This document shows, piece by piece, positions 1 through 6,296 of a stretch of DNA of 8,824 nucleotides. The notes below the pieces were generated by a model that worked only from the letters and a program-made list of their open reading frames with translations, searched no databases and was not told the DNA's origin. The translations under genes were made by a program, and so were the position numbers. Every line of letters starts with the position of its first letter. Positions within the stretch are counted from its first letter, which is position 1. This DNA is from Gammaproteobacteria bacterium (GTDB taxonomy: Bacteria > Pseudomonadota > Gammaproteobacteria > UBA9214): assembly GCA_029864225.1 (NCBI GenBank), contig JAOTTU010000078.1:1-8824 (forward strand), written 5' to 3'.

Positions 1-1
1 T

Positions 2-1918
2 CTCCTACCCGGCTGGCTGCCCGACGCCCTGTCCATGCGGACAGTGCAATGGATCGAGTTCGTACTGGCCACGCCCGTGGTGTGGTGGTGCGGCTGGCCA
101 TTTCTGGTGCGCGGCTGGCGGTCCGTGCAGACCTGGAACCTCAACATGTTCACACTGATCGGCCTGGGTGTAACGGTGGCGTGGACCTACAGTGTCGTGG
201 CCCTGCTGCTGCCCGGTGTGTTCCCGCCGACCATGCAACACGCCGATGGCAGCGTGCCGGTGTACTTTGAGGCCGCTGCCGTGATCACCGCCCTGGTACT
301 GCTGGGCCAGGTGCTCGAGTTGCGCGCCCGCTCGCGCACCAATGCCGCCATCAAGCTGTTGCTGGGGCTGGCACCCAATAGCGCACGCATTGTGCGTGAC
401 GATGGCACGGAAGAAGACATCCCACTGGAACAGGTCCACCCGGGTGACGTCCTGCGGGTCCGCCCCGGCGACAAGGTCCCGGTGGATGGCGTCGTGACCG
501 GGGGCCGCAGCAGCGTTGATGAGTCGATGGTCACCGGCGAATCGATGCCGGTAGAAAAACGGGAGGGCGAACGCCTGATCGGCGCCACGGTCAACGGCAC
601 CGGCAGCCTGCTGATGCGCGCCGAGAAGGTGGGCGCGGACACCCTGCTGGCGCAGATCGTACGCATGGTCAGCGAGGCACAGCGTTCGCGCGCGCCCATC
701 CAGCGGCTCGCCGATGTTGTCGCGGGTTATTTCGTGCCGGCGGTTGTCCTGGTTGCCGTCATTACCCTGATCGTCTGGGGCTGCTGGGGCCCCGAGCCGC
801 GGCTGGCGCACGCCGTCATCAATGCGGTCGCGGTACTGATCATCGCCTGTCCCTGCGCCCTGGGCCTGGCGACCCCCATGTCCATCATGGTCGGCACCGG
901 GCGGGGTGCCACGGCCGGTGTCCTCATCAAGAATGCCGAGGCCCTGGAGATCATGGAAAAGGTGGACACGCTGGTGGTGGACAAGACCGGCACCCTCACG
1001 GAAGGTCGACCGCGCGTGGTCTCCCAGATCACGGCAGACGGCTTTGATGAACACGACAGCCTGCGCCTTGCCGCCAGCCTGGAGCGTGCCAGCGAACACT
1101 CGCTGGCCGAGGCCATTGTGGCGGGCGCCGGGGAAAAGTCCATCGCGCTGGCCCGGGTCGATGATTTCCAGTCGATCACCGGCCAGGGCGTGACCGGGAC
1201 AGTGGACGGCCGGCACGTGGCCATCGGCAATGCCCGACTGCTGGAAGGCCTGGGTGTGGACGCGGATAGGCTGGCACAACCGGCGGACACCCTGCGCGCC
1301 GAGGGCCAGACGGTCATGTTTCTGGCCATTGACCACACAGCGGCCGGACTTATCGGGGTTGCCGACCCGATCAAGGACACCACGCCGGAGGCCATCCGTG
1401 ACCTGCACACGGCGGGTGTTCAAATCGTGATGTTGACCGGCGACAACCTGACCACCGCCCGTGCCGTTGCCGCCAGGCTGGGCATCGATCGGGTGGAGGC
1501 CGAAGTCATGCCAGACCAGAAAGCTGAAGTCATCAAGCAACTGCAGACAGAGGGCCGGGTGGTAGCCATGGCCGGCGACGGCATCAACGACGCCCCGGCA
1601 CTGGCGCAGGCGCACGTAGGCATCGCCATGGGCACAGGCACCGACGTGGCCATAGAGAGTGCCGGCGTGACCCTGGTCAAGGGCGACCTGCGCGGGATCG
1701 TTCGCGCCCGACACCTGAGCCGCGCAGTGATGCGCAATATTCGCCAGAACCTGTTCTTCGCCTTCCTCTACAACGCGCTGGGTGTGCCGGTCGCGGCGGG
1801 CGTACTCTACCCGTTCTTCGGGCTATTGCTGTCACCGATGATCGCGGCCGCGGCCATGAGTTTCAGCTCGGTGTCGGTGATCAGCAACGCACTGCGACTG
1901 CGCCGCGCGCGGATTTGA
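2..1918 (+). CDS. copA: Cu(I)-exporting P1B-type ATPase, 5' truncated by window edge
   Basis: Inner-membrane pump that couples ATP hydrolysis to export of Cu(I) (possibly Ag(I)) from the cytoplasm. The frame is open from base 2 with no convincing start; the ATG at 35 is internal, so about 638 C-terminal residues are seen and the N-terminal metal-binding domain and first helices lie outside. Visible in order: the actuator motif TGES (533-544), the transmembrane copper site CPC in CPCALGLATP (848-856), the phosphorylation motif DKTGT (980-994), the nucleotide-binding-domain motif SEHSL (1091-1105), the hinge motif GDGINDAP (1574-1597), and the last helix with MSFSSVSV, the MxxSS signature of Cu(I) pumps. 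CPC plus MxxSS points to Cu(I) rather than Zn or Cd. The usual SEHPL reads SEHSL here. The closest remembered relative is the Legionella CopA type. The gene ends 91 bases before the next one, with no clear terminator. Confidence 0.96.
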   Translation, partial: LLPGWLPDALSMRTVQWIEFVLATPVVWWCGWPFLVRGWRSVQTWNLNMFTLIGLGVTVAWTYSVVALLLPGVFPPTMQHADGSVPVYFEAAAVITALVLLGQVLELRARSRTNAAIKLLLGLAPNSARIVRDDGTEEDIPLEQVHPGDVLRVRPGDKVPVDGVVTGGRSSVDESMVTGESMPVEKREGERLIGATVNGTGSLLMRAEKVGADTLLAQIVRMVSEAQRSRAPIQRLADVVAGYFVPAVVLVAVITLIVWGCWGPEPRLAHAVINAVAVLIIACPCALGLATPMSIMVGTGRGATAGVLIKNAEALEIMEKVDTLVVDKTGTLTEGRPRVVSQITADGFDEHDSLRLAASLERASEHSLAEAIVAGAGEKSIALARVDDFQSITGQGVTGTVDGRHVAIGNARLLEGLGVDADRLAQPADTLRAEGQTVMFLAIDHTAAGLIGVADPIKDTTPEAIRDLHTAGVQIVMLTGDNLTTARAVAARLGIDRVEAEVMPDQKAEVIKQLQTEGRVVAMAGDGINDAPALAQAHVGIAMGTGTDVAIESAGVTLVKGDLRGIVRARHLSRAVMRNIRQNLFFAFLYNALGVPVAAGVLYPFFGLLLSPMIAAAAMSFSSVSVISNALRLRRARI

Positions 1919-2009
1919 AAGAAAGGGTATCAGCGCGGATTTTCTACTGGGTACCCGATGAATAAGGGCACTGACCACTTTAACCATCTATGGCATTAAC
2001 GGGGGCTCA

Positions 2010-3539
2010 ATGAAGGGTGCAGTGGCAGCAGGGCATCCAGCCACGGCAGAGGCAGCGGTATGGGCGCTGGAAGAAGGAGGGAATGCCTTCGATGCCGCCC
2101 TCGCCGGGTTGTGTGCTGCCTGTGTGGCCGAACCTGTTCTGACTTCGCTGGGCGGTGGCGGCTTTCTGCTTGCTCACCAGGGTGGCGGCAGAGACACCTT
2201 GTATGACTTCTTCGTCCAGACACCGTTGCGCAAGCGTCCCGAATCCGACCTGGATTTTTACCCCATACTCGCTGATTTCGGCACGGCACAGCAGGAGTTT
2301 CATATCGGTATGGGCAGTATAGCCACGCCCGGCACCATCAAGGGCCTGTTTCAGATTCACGCCGATCTGGGCACCCTGCCGATGCAAGTGATCGTGAAAC
2401 CGGCAGTGGATTTTGCGCGCACAGGCATCGTAATTAACAGCTTGCAGGCCTATATATTCAGTATTGTTGCGCCAATCTATCTGTCCACCAGGGGTGCCCG
2501 GCGTATCTATGCAAGTCGCCAGCTCGAGGATAGCCTGGTGGTCGATGGCGAGGACTTCCGTCAGCCCGAGTTGGCTGATGCACTGGAATTACTGGCTATA
2601 GAGGGAGAACGGCTTTTTTACCAGGGAGAGATGGGGGCCGAGCTGATCGCAGCCTGTGAGTCCGGCGATGGTTATCTGCAAAAGGCTGATCTGTTCGACT
2701 ACAAGGTAGTGAAACGTGAACCTCTGGACTACCGCTGCTGGAATGCACGCATACTAACCAACCCACCACCTTCCAGCGGCGGCAGCCTGATCCGTTTTGC
2801 CCACGCGTTACTGGAGCCACATGACCAGGGTGAATTCGGTTCCGCACAGCACCTTACACTTCTGTCTGAAGTGATGAAGCAGACCAACCTGGCACGGATG
2901 GAAGACGGGCAGAATGGAACTGCGGGCTCCGGGAATATCCTTCATCCGGAGACCATAAACCGCTTCCGGGCAGCGCTGGCAGGGCACCCTGTCAACAGCC
3001 ATGGAACAACCCACATCAGTGTTGTTGATAGACAGGGCAACGCAGCATCGCTCAGCCTTTCCAATGGCGAGGGCTCGGGTTATATATTGCCCGGTACGGG
3101 AATTATGCTAAATAACATGCTGGGGGAGGAGGACCTCAATCCGGGCGGTTTTCACCGCTGGGACACCGATGTGCGGGTTTCATCCATGCTGGCGCCTACC
3201 CTCGCCATTGACCATGACCGAATCATTGCAATCGGCTCTGGCGGATCCAACCGGTTACGCACAGCGATTCTCCAGATACTGAACAATCTATACTACTTCG
3301 GGATGGACGTACGAGAGGCGGTTGACAGCCCGCGACTTCATGTTGAAAAGGAGCTGCTCAGTATTGAACCCGGATTTTCCGAAGCGGCAGTGAATGCAGT
3401 CTGCGCCAGCTACACCAGCAATAACCGTTGGAGTGAGAAAAACCTGTTCTTTGGTGGCACCCATACGGTCATCCATGATAGCCGGGGATTCAGTGGTGCG
3501 GGTGATCCGCGCCGGGACGGGGTATTCCTTTCTGTATAG
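2010..3539 (+). CDS. ggt: Gamma-glutamyltranspeptidase, apparently cytoplasmic
   Basis: Ntn-hydrolase of the gamma-glutamyltransferase family, which cleaves or transfers the gamma-glutamyl group of glutathione and related compounds. The 509-residue product opens with KGAVAAGHPATAEAA and GGNAFDAALAG, typical of the large subunit. The self-cleavage site is HG|TTHISVVD, making Thr333 (codon 3006-3008) the expected nucleophile and giving subunits of 332 and 177 residues. The small subunit keeps SSM (391-393) and the oxyanion-hole-like GSGGSNR (409-415), and ends in GAGDPRRDGVF. Unlike E. coli Ggt there is no signal peptide, so the enzyme is predicted to be cytosolic. The segment that carries the substrate-binding Arg in E. 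coli reads YDFFVQTP here, as I recall it from a separate bacterial subgroup, so the true substrate is open. The ATG at 2010 is preceded by GGGGG four bases away, a weak ribosome site, but no other in-frame start fits the family N-terminus. Confidence 0.93.
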   Translation: MKGAVAAGHPATAEAAVWALEEGGNAFDAALAGLCAACVAEPVLTSLGGGGFLLAHQGGGRDTLYDFFVQTPLRKRPESDLDFYPILADFGTAQQEFHIGMGSIATPGTIKGLFQIHADLGTLPMQVIVKPAVDFARTGIVINSLQAYIFSIVAPIYLSTRGARRIYASRQLEDSLVVDGEDFRQPELADALELLAIEGERLFYQGEMGAELIAACESGDGYLQKADLFDYKVVKREPLDYRCWNARILTNPPPSSGGSLIRFAHALLEPHDQGEFGSAQHLTLLSEVMKQTNLARMEDGQNGTAGSGNILHPETINRFRAALAGHPVNSHGTTHISVVDRQGNAASLSLSNGEGSGYILPGTGIMLNNMLGEEDLNPGGFHRWDTDVRVSSMLAPTLAIDHDRIIAIGSGGSNRLRTAILQILNNLYYFGMDVREAVDSPRLHVEKELLSIEPGFSEAAVNAVCASYTSNNRWSEKNLFFGGTHTVIHDSRGFSGAGDPRRDGVFLSV

Positions 3540-3858
3540 CTGGCCTGCCCTGGAAACTCCAACCTGGTTCCCAAGTCATCCCTGTGAACGTCCGAGAACG
3601 ACCCAGACTAATGAAAAGGTCGCACCCTTCCTTAAACGACATCTAAGTGCCACAGTGGAAGCGCGCAGCAGGCTACTTCCCTATATACGCTGCAGGGTAT
3701 GGTCCTGAACTTGCCAGACGTACTCATCGCCCTTCCTGTGTAAGTGCGCGGTTAGCCGAATCCAGGGCCATTATCGGAATTGAGGAAGATTATTAACGGT
3801 TTTTTCCGGCATTTTGAGTAAAATCGACGCATTGTCATAAACATTTCAGCACCTTATT

Positions 3859-3872
3859 TTGATCTGGCGCAA
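3859..3872 (+). promoter_or_regulatory. FNR/ANR-like binding site
   Basis: The 14-base sequence TTGATCTGGCGCAA has one perfect half-site (TTGAT) and a second half-site CGCAA that matches 3 of 5 bases of ATCAA, with the usual 4-base centre. It lies about 95 bases before the start codon of the YeeE-family transporter, within the only AT-rich promoter-like stretch of the region. If functional it would place the operon under oxygen or redox control by an FNR/ANR-type regulator. Its centre is about 20 bases from the nearest good -10 (TATACT, 3886-3891), which is not the ideal class II distance, so the role is uncertain. Confidence 0.35.
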
Positions 3873-3885
3873 GCACTGAAAAGTC

Positions 3886-3891
3886 TATACT
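3886..3891 (+). promoter_or_regulatory. Candidate -10 element of the yeeE operon
   Basis: TATACT matches the sigma-70 -10 consensus at 5 of 6 positions and lies 68 bases before the yeeE start codon. No good -35 is present at 16-18 bases (the hexamers there are TCTGGC or CTGGCG). That would fit a promoter needing an activator, such as one acting at the FNR-like box just upstream. A second weak candidate lies farther up: TTGAGT (3814-3819) with CATAAA (3836-3841). Confidence 0.3.
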
Positions 3892-3946
3892 CCGTTAATA
3901 CCAGTTCCTTGATTTGCCCATCGAATCAGCAAACCTTACCCAGCCT

Positions 3947-3951
3947 GGAGG
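3947..3951 (+). promoter_or_regulatory. Ribosome binding site that fixes the yeeE start
   Basis: GGAGG sits seven bases before the ATG at 3959. This makes 3959 the preferred start over the in-frame ATG at 3914, which has no Shine-Dalgarno sequence and would add 15 residues without membrane or family character. Confidence 0.75.
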
Positions 3952-3958
3952 CAAGCCT

Positions 3959-5152
3959 ATGTCGGCACCAGCAAGTGTCACCCGCTACGAACCCGGGGTG
4001 GTCATCCCTGCCCTGCTTGGCATAACGGCGCTGGCATTATTTATTAATTATGATGTTTCTAACCGCCAGGCACTGCTGCTGCTGATCGGCAGCGGTCTGG
4101 GTTTCAGCCTGTTCCACGCCGCCTTCGGATTTGCCGGCGGCTGGCGGCTCTTTATACGTGAGCGGCGCAGTGCGGCGATCCGCGCCCAGCTGCTGCTGGC
4201 AGCCCTGGTGTCGCTGGCCTTTTTTCCGTTGCTGGCGGGCACGGTACCCGGTTTATCACTGCATGGCGCCTACGCACCGGTGGGGATTTCTGTTCTGATA
4301 GGCGCTTTCCTGTTCGGTATCGGTATGCAGCTTGGTGGCGGCTGCGGTTCGGGCACCCTGTTCACCGTCGGTGGTGGGCAAGTAAAGATGCTGGTTACAC
4401 TGGTCTTTTTTGTTGCCGGCTCGGTAATCGGCTCGATCCATTTGCCCTGGTGGACGCGGCTGCCCTCCTTGGGCCAGGTTTCTTTGCTCGATACCTTCAG
4501 CTGGCCCCTGGCGCTCTGCCTGCAATTGCTGGTACTGGCGACCCTCTATCGATTGGTCAGCCGCGTCGAACAGCGGCGCTTTGGCAACCGCGAACCCCTG
4601 ACCCTGGGCCGCGGGCAGCGCTCTCTGTTGCAGCGACTGGTGTCCGGGCCGTGGCCAGTATTATGGGGCGCTGTGGGACTGGCCCTGCTCAGCCTGGCAA
4701 CGCTTCTGGTCGCCCGGCATCCCTGGTCGATCACATTCGCCTTTGGCCTCTGGGGCACCAAGCTGTGGGCCGCACTGGGCGGCGACATCAGCAGTTGGAG
4801 CTATTGGAACCACGGCTATGCCGCCGTCGCACTCGGGCGCAGTGTGCTCGCCGACGCCACGTCAATCATGGATTTCGGTATCGTACTGGGTGCCATCCTG
4901 GCCGCCGGCCTGGCGGGCCGATTCGCTCCCGCCTACACGATCAGGATGCGCGATATACTCACCGCCGTTGCCGGCGGCCTGTTACTGGGTTATGGCGCAC
5001 GCCTGGCGTTCGGCTGCAATATCGGCGGTCTGCTGGCCGGCCTGGCGTCCGGCAGCCTGCACGGCTGGCTGTGGCTCGCCAGCGGTTTCACCGGCAGCAT
5101 CCTCGGGGTTCACCTCAGACAAGGCTTTGGTCTTGATAAAACGCTAAAGTAA
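3959..5152 (+). CDS. YeeE/YedE-family transporter (thiosulfate/sulfur-species type)
   Basis: A 397-residue integral membrane protein of the YeeE/YedE family, whose characterised members import thiosulfate; some relatives sit with selenium genes. About ten hydrophobic segments are seen, arranged as two similar halves. The family signatures are a first cysteine loop LGGGCGSGTL (Cys129) and a second, FGCNIGGLLAG followed by GSLHGWLW (Cys353), the second typical of this family. A third cysteine (Cys187) lies in a helix. In studied homologues conserved cysteines line the path and pass the sulfur substrate along. The start at 3959 is chosen for its GGAGG. It is the first gene of a probable operon, with the next start 38 bases after its stop. 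Substrate (thiosulfate, other sulfur species or selenium compound) cannot be decided from sequence. No TusA-like gene is adjacent in the window. Confidence 0.9.
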   Translation: MSAPASVTRYEPGVVIPALLGITALALFINYDVSNRQALLLLIGSGLGFSLFHAAFGFAGGWRLFIRERRSAAIRAQLLLAALVSLAFFPLLAGTVPGLSLHGAYAPVGISVLIGAFLFGIGMQLGGGCGSGTLFTVGGGQVKMLVTLVFFVAGSVIGSIHLPWWTRLPSLGQVSLLDTFSWPLALCLQLLVLATLYRLVSRVEQRRFGNREPLTLGRGQRSLLQRLVSGPWPVLWGAVGLALLSLATLLVARHPWSITFAFGLWGTKLWAALGGDISSWSYWNHGYAAVALGRSVLADATSIMDFGIVLGAILAAGLAGRFAPAYTIRMRDILTAVAGGLLLGYGARLAFGCNIGGLLAGLASGSLHGWLWLASGFTGSILGVHLRQGFGLDKTLK

Positions 5153-5190
5153 GGTACAAGAAAAACGCTCGACGTAAAAATCGCTGGATT

Positions 5191-5436
5191 ATGGGAAGCT
5201 TTGTGGGCGCCGCAGCGATAGCCGTGGCCATAGACCACACCCGCCATCGTCTGCCGGCACCGGCGCAGCCCCATGAACAGTCCCAGAGCGAGACCACCGT
5301 TGTCATTGTCGACGAGGAAAACGAACCCCCATGTGGCCTGGACGATTCACCTTGCTCGATGGATGACAACCCCTGTTCGCTGGACGAAACAGACGAACTG
5401 GACAACACCGAGGACGAGTCGCCATGCAGCCTCTAG
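5191..5436 (+). CDS. Small acidic membrane-anchored protein with Pro-Cys heptapeptide repeats
   Basis: Family not recognised. The 81-residue product has a hydrophobic N-terminus (residues 3-14, SFVGAAAIAVAI), a His/Arg/Pro-rich linker (DHTRHRLPAPAQPH), a Gln/Ser/Thr stretch and an acidic tail. The last 42 residues contain 16 Asp/Glu and no Lys/Arg. In the tail four Pro-Cys motifs occur: PCGLDDS, PCSMDDN and PCSLDET in tandem, then, after a 10-residue acidic spacer, a terminal PCSL (Cys48, 55, 62, 79). This suggests an anchored protein with a thiol- and carboxylate-rich face that could bind metal ions or carry sulfur; that is inference. It lies 38 bases after the YeeE-family gene and overlaps the next start by 13 bases, so operon membership is likely. 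The start is uncertain: no Shine-Dalgarno precedes 5191, and the frame is open and basic (KKNARRKNRWI) back to a stop at 5137, but without ATG, GTG or TTG. Confidence 0.65.
   Translation: MGSFVGAAAIAVAIDHTRHRLPAPAQPHEQSQSETTVVIVDEENEPPCGLDDSPCSMDDNPCSLDETDELDNTEDESPCSL
5329..5433 (+). repeat. Degenerate 21-bp coding repeat (PC-x-[LM]-D-[DE]-x)
   Basis: Three contiguous 21-base units (5329-5349, 5350-5370, 5371-5391) encode the heptapeptide P-C-[GS]-[LM]-D-[DE]-x. A partial fourth unit (5422-5433) encodes PCSL before the stop. Codons differ between units (Pro as CCA, CCT, CCC, CCA; Cys as TGT, TGC, TGT, TGC; Ser as TCG, TCG, AGC), so the units agree better in protein than in DNA, which argues for selection on the peptide and against a recent duplication. 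Confidence 0.75.
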
Positions 5437-6053
5437 TGATGCATGGCCGCGTCGAATGCCCGCCTGCGGCGCTGCTACTCGACTGCATTCAGGAAATGGG
5501 TGCGCGGCGCAGCAACCCGGTACTCGAACTACTGCGAGACATGCCGGCTTTTGTACAGGGCGACAAGTACCCGCAAGCCGCACTGTCCTTTGGGGATGAC
5601 GACTGGCGGAGCTATTATCACAGTCATCCCGTAGCCAACGCTGACGTCAGGGAACATGGACATTTTCACTTATTTGCCCGCAAAGGAAATGGTTGGACGC
5701 ACCTGGCCGCACTGGCCATGGATCTGGAAGGGCAGCCATTGCGCTGGGTTATCACCAATCGCTGGGTAACAGGCAGCGACTGGCGTGACCGTAACAGCCT
5801 GCTGGCGAGCATTAATGCACTTGTCCCTTCGGAAGAACCGGACGTCCTGCGCCAATGGCTGGTGAGTCTGTTAAAACTCTATCGGACTGAACTTGGTGAC
5901 TTGCTCGAGGCACGCGATGCGCGGATTACCGGCCTGCTCCAGGGTCGCTCCATAGACAAAGTTCTCGACGATCGCACCCTGTATGAACTGGTCTGCTCGC
6001 CGATTGACCTGACCGCAAAACTGACTTCAGAGCTGACAGGAGAAAGCTCATGA
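5424..6053 (+). CDS. DUF6969-like protein of unknown function
   Basis: A 209-residue soluble protein with no signal peptide or membrane span. The core resembles what I recall of the DUF6969 family: SYYHSHP (His66, His68), EHGHFHLFAR (His78, His80, His82), WTHLAALAMD, then VITNRWVTGSDW (Asn112-Gly117). The cluster of five histidines in two motifs looks like a metal or ligand site, but no reaction is known to me for the family, and none should be assumed. The C-terminal half is helical-looking (LRQWLVSLLKLYRTELGDLLEARDARI). The ATG at 5424 overlaps the end of the repeat-protein gene; GAGGA at 5410-5414, inside that gene, is a suitable ribosome site at nine bases. An alternative ATG at 5439 lacks a better site. 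Its stop overlaps the ATG of a further frame (ATGA), so it was once followed by another coupled gene. Confidence 0.85.
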   Translation: MQPLVMHGRVECPPAALLLDCIQEMGARRSNPVLELLRDMPAFVQGDKYPQAALSFGDDDWRSYYHSHPVANADVREHGHFHLFARKGNGWTHLAALAMDLEGQPLRWVITNRWVTGSDWRDRNSLLASINALVPSEEPDVLRQWLVSLLKLYRTELGDLLEARDARITGLLQGRSIDKVLDDRTLYELVCSPIDLTAKLTSELTGESS

Positions 6054-6148
6054 ATAAACTGCTCACCCTGCGGACGACGCTCATTATGGTGGATCAGTTT
6101 TCTCCGAGCGCGCCAGGATTTTCTCGACCATCACCGAATCTTCAATAA
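6050..6148 (+). pseudogene. Truncated remnant of a fourth operon gene
   Basis: An ATG at 6050 overlaps the preceding stop (ATGA) and is preceded by AGGAGA at good spacing (6039-6044), the best ribosome site in the operon after that of yeeE. The frame begins MNKLLTLRTTL and ends at a TAA after 32 codons. The later part (SPSAPGFSRPS) is antisense to a stretch that reads as a transposase tail on the minus strand. The simplest reading is that a translationally coupled gene lost all but its first roughly 10 codons through insertion of, or recombination with, a mobile element. A genuine 32-residue peptide is the alternative. The product of the lost gene cannot be identified. Confidence 0.5.
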
Positions 6149-6179
6149 ATGCACACGGATCATTGTCATTTTGCGGAAC
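6084..6179 (-). pseudogene. Decayed C-terminal tail of a transposase (IS91-type zinc-ribbon/Y2 resemblance)
   Basis: Read on the minus strand, 6152 down to 6084 encodes AFIEDSVMVEKILARSEKTDPP and a TAA stop. Just upstream the other frame reads AFRKMTMIR, so a single-base frameshift near 6153 would join them as KMTMIR-AFIEDSVMVEKIL. This resembles the final segment of IS91-type transposases, where a zinc ribbon is followed by an IIAFIED-VIEKIL-like stretch. Nothing of the catalytic region remains. The match rests on remembered family sequence and is short, so both family and status are tentative. Confidence 0.4.
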
Positions 6180-6296
6180 GCCTCGGCGACCACTTTCCAG
6201 CCAGGGCGGCCAGGTTCGGCAAGAGTTGCTTCTTTAGAGTTATTTGATCAGCCAGGTTCCCGAATCGCGCGCTGACGATGTCGTCCGGGGATCTTA
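6149..6296. other. Non-coding junction between operon end and barrel gene
   Basis: No intact frame is visible. The first part overlaps the transposase-like remnant. The rest contains a small inverted repeat GACGATGTCGTC (6273-6284) near the 3' end of the minus-strand gene, but no T-run, so a terminator cannot be claimed. Confidence 0.4.

Larger units (their letters stand above)
3540..3958. other. Intergenic region upstream of yeeE
   Basis: No convincing gene is visible on either strand across these 419 bases. The overlapping frame that reaches 3708 is an out-of-frame shadow of the ggt 3' end and has no family features. The first 250 bases show no strong hairpin followed by a T-run, so no terminator for ggt can be named. 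The part from about 3790 is AT-rich and holds the candidate control elements for the next operon (an FNR-like box and a -10 element), consistent with a promoter region. Confidence 0.6.

Noticed and set aside
5..1714. 569-codon open frame on the minus strand, antisense to copA
   Set aside because: It is a shadow frame caused by the strong third-position GC bias of copA; its product is low-complexity Gly/His/Gln/Arg with no domain.
1926..1958. Possible terminator around GGGTACCC after copA
   Set aside because: The palindrome has no loop, and no T-run follows.
3394..3708. 104-codon frame bridging the ggt end and intergenic DNA
   Set aside because: Its first half lies out of frame in ggt and the rest lacks any ribosome site or protein-like composition.
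3865..3879. Possible sigma-54 -24/-12 element (TGGC ... GC)
   Set aside because: No GC doublet at the required 10-base distance from the GG; the spacing fails.
4450..5136. 228-codon plus-strand frame inside the YeeE-family gene
   Set aside because: Rich in Arg, Pro and Gly with no hydrophobic or domain pattern; the overlapping frame has clear family motifs.
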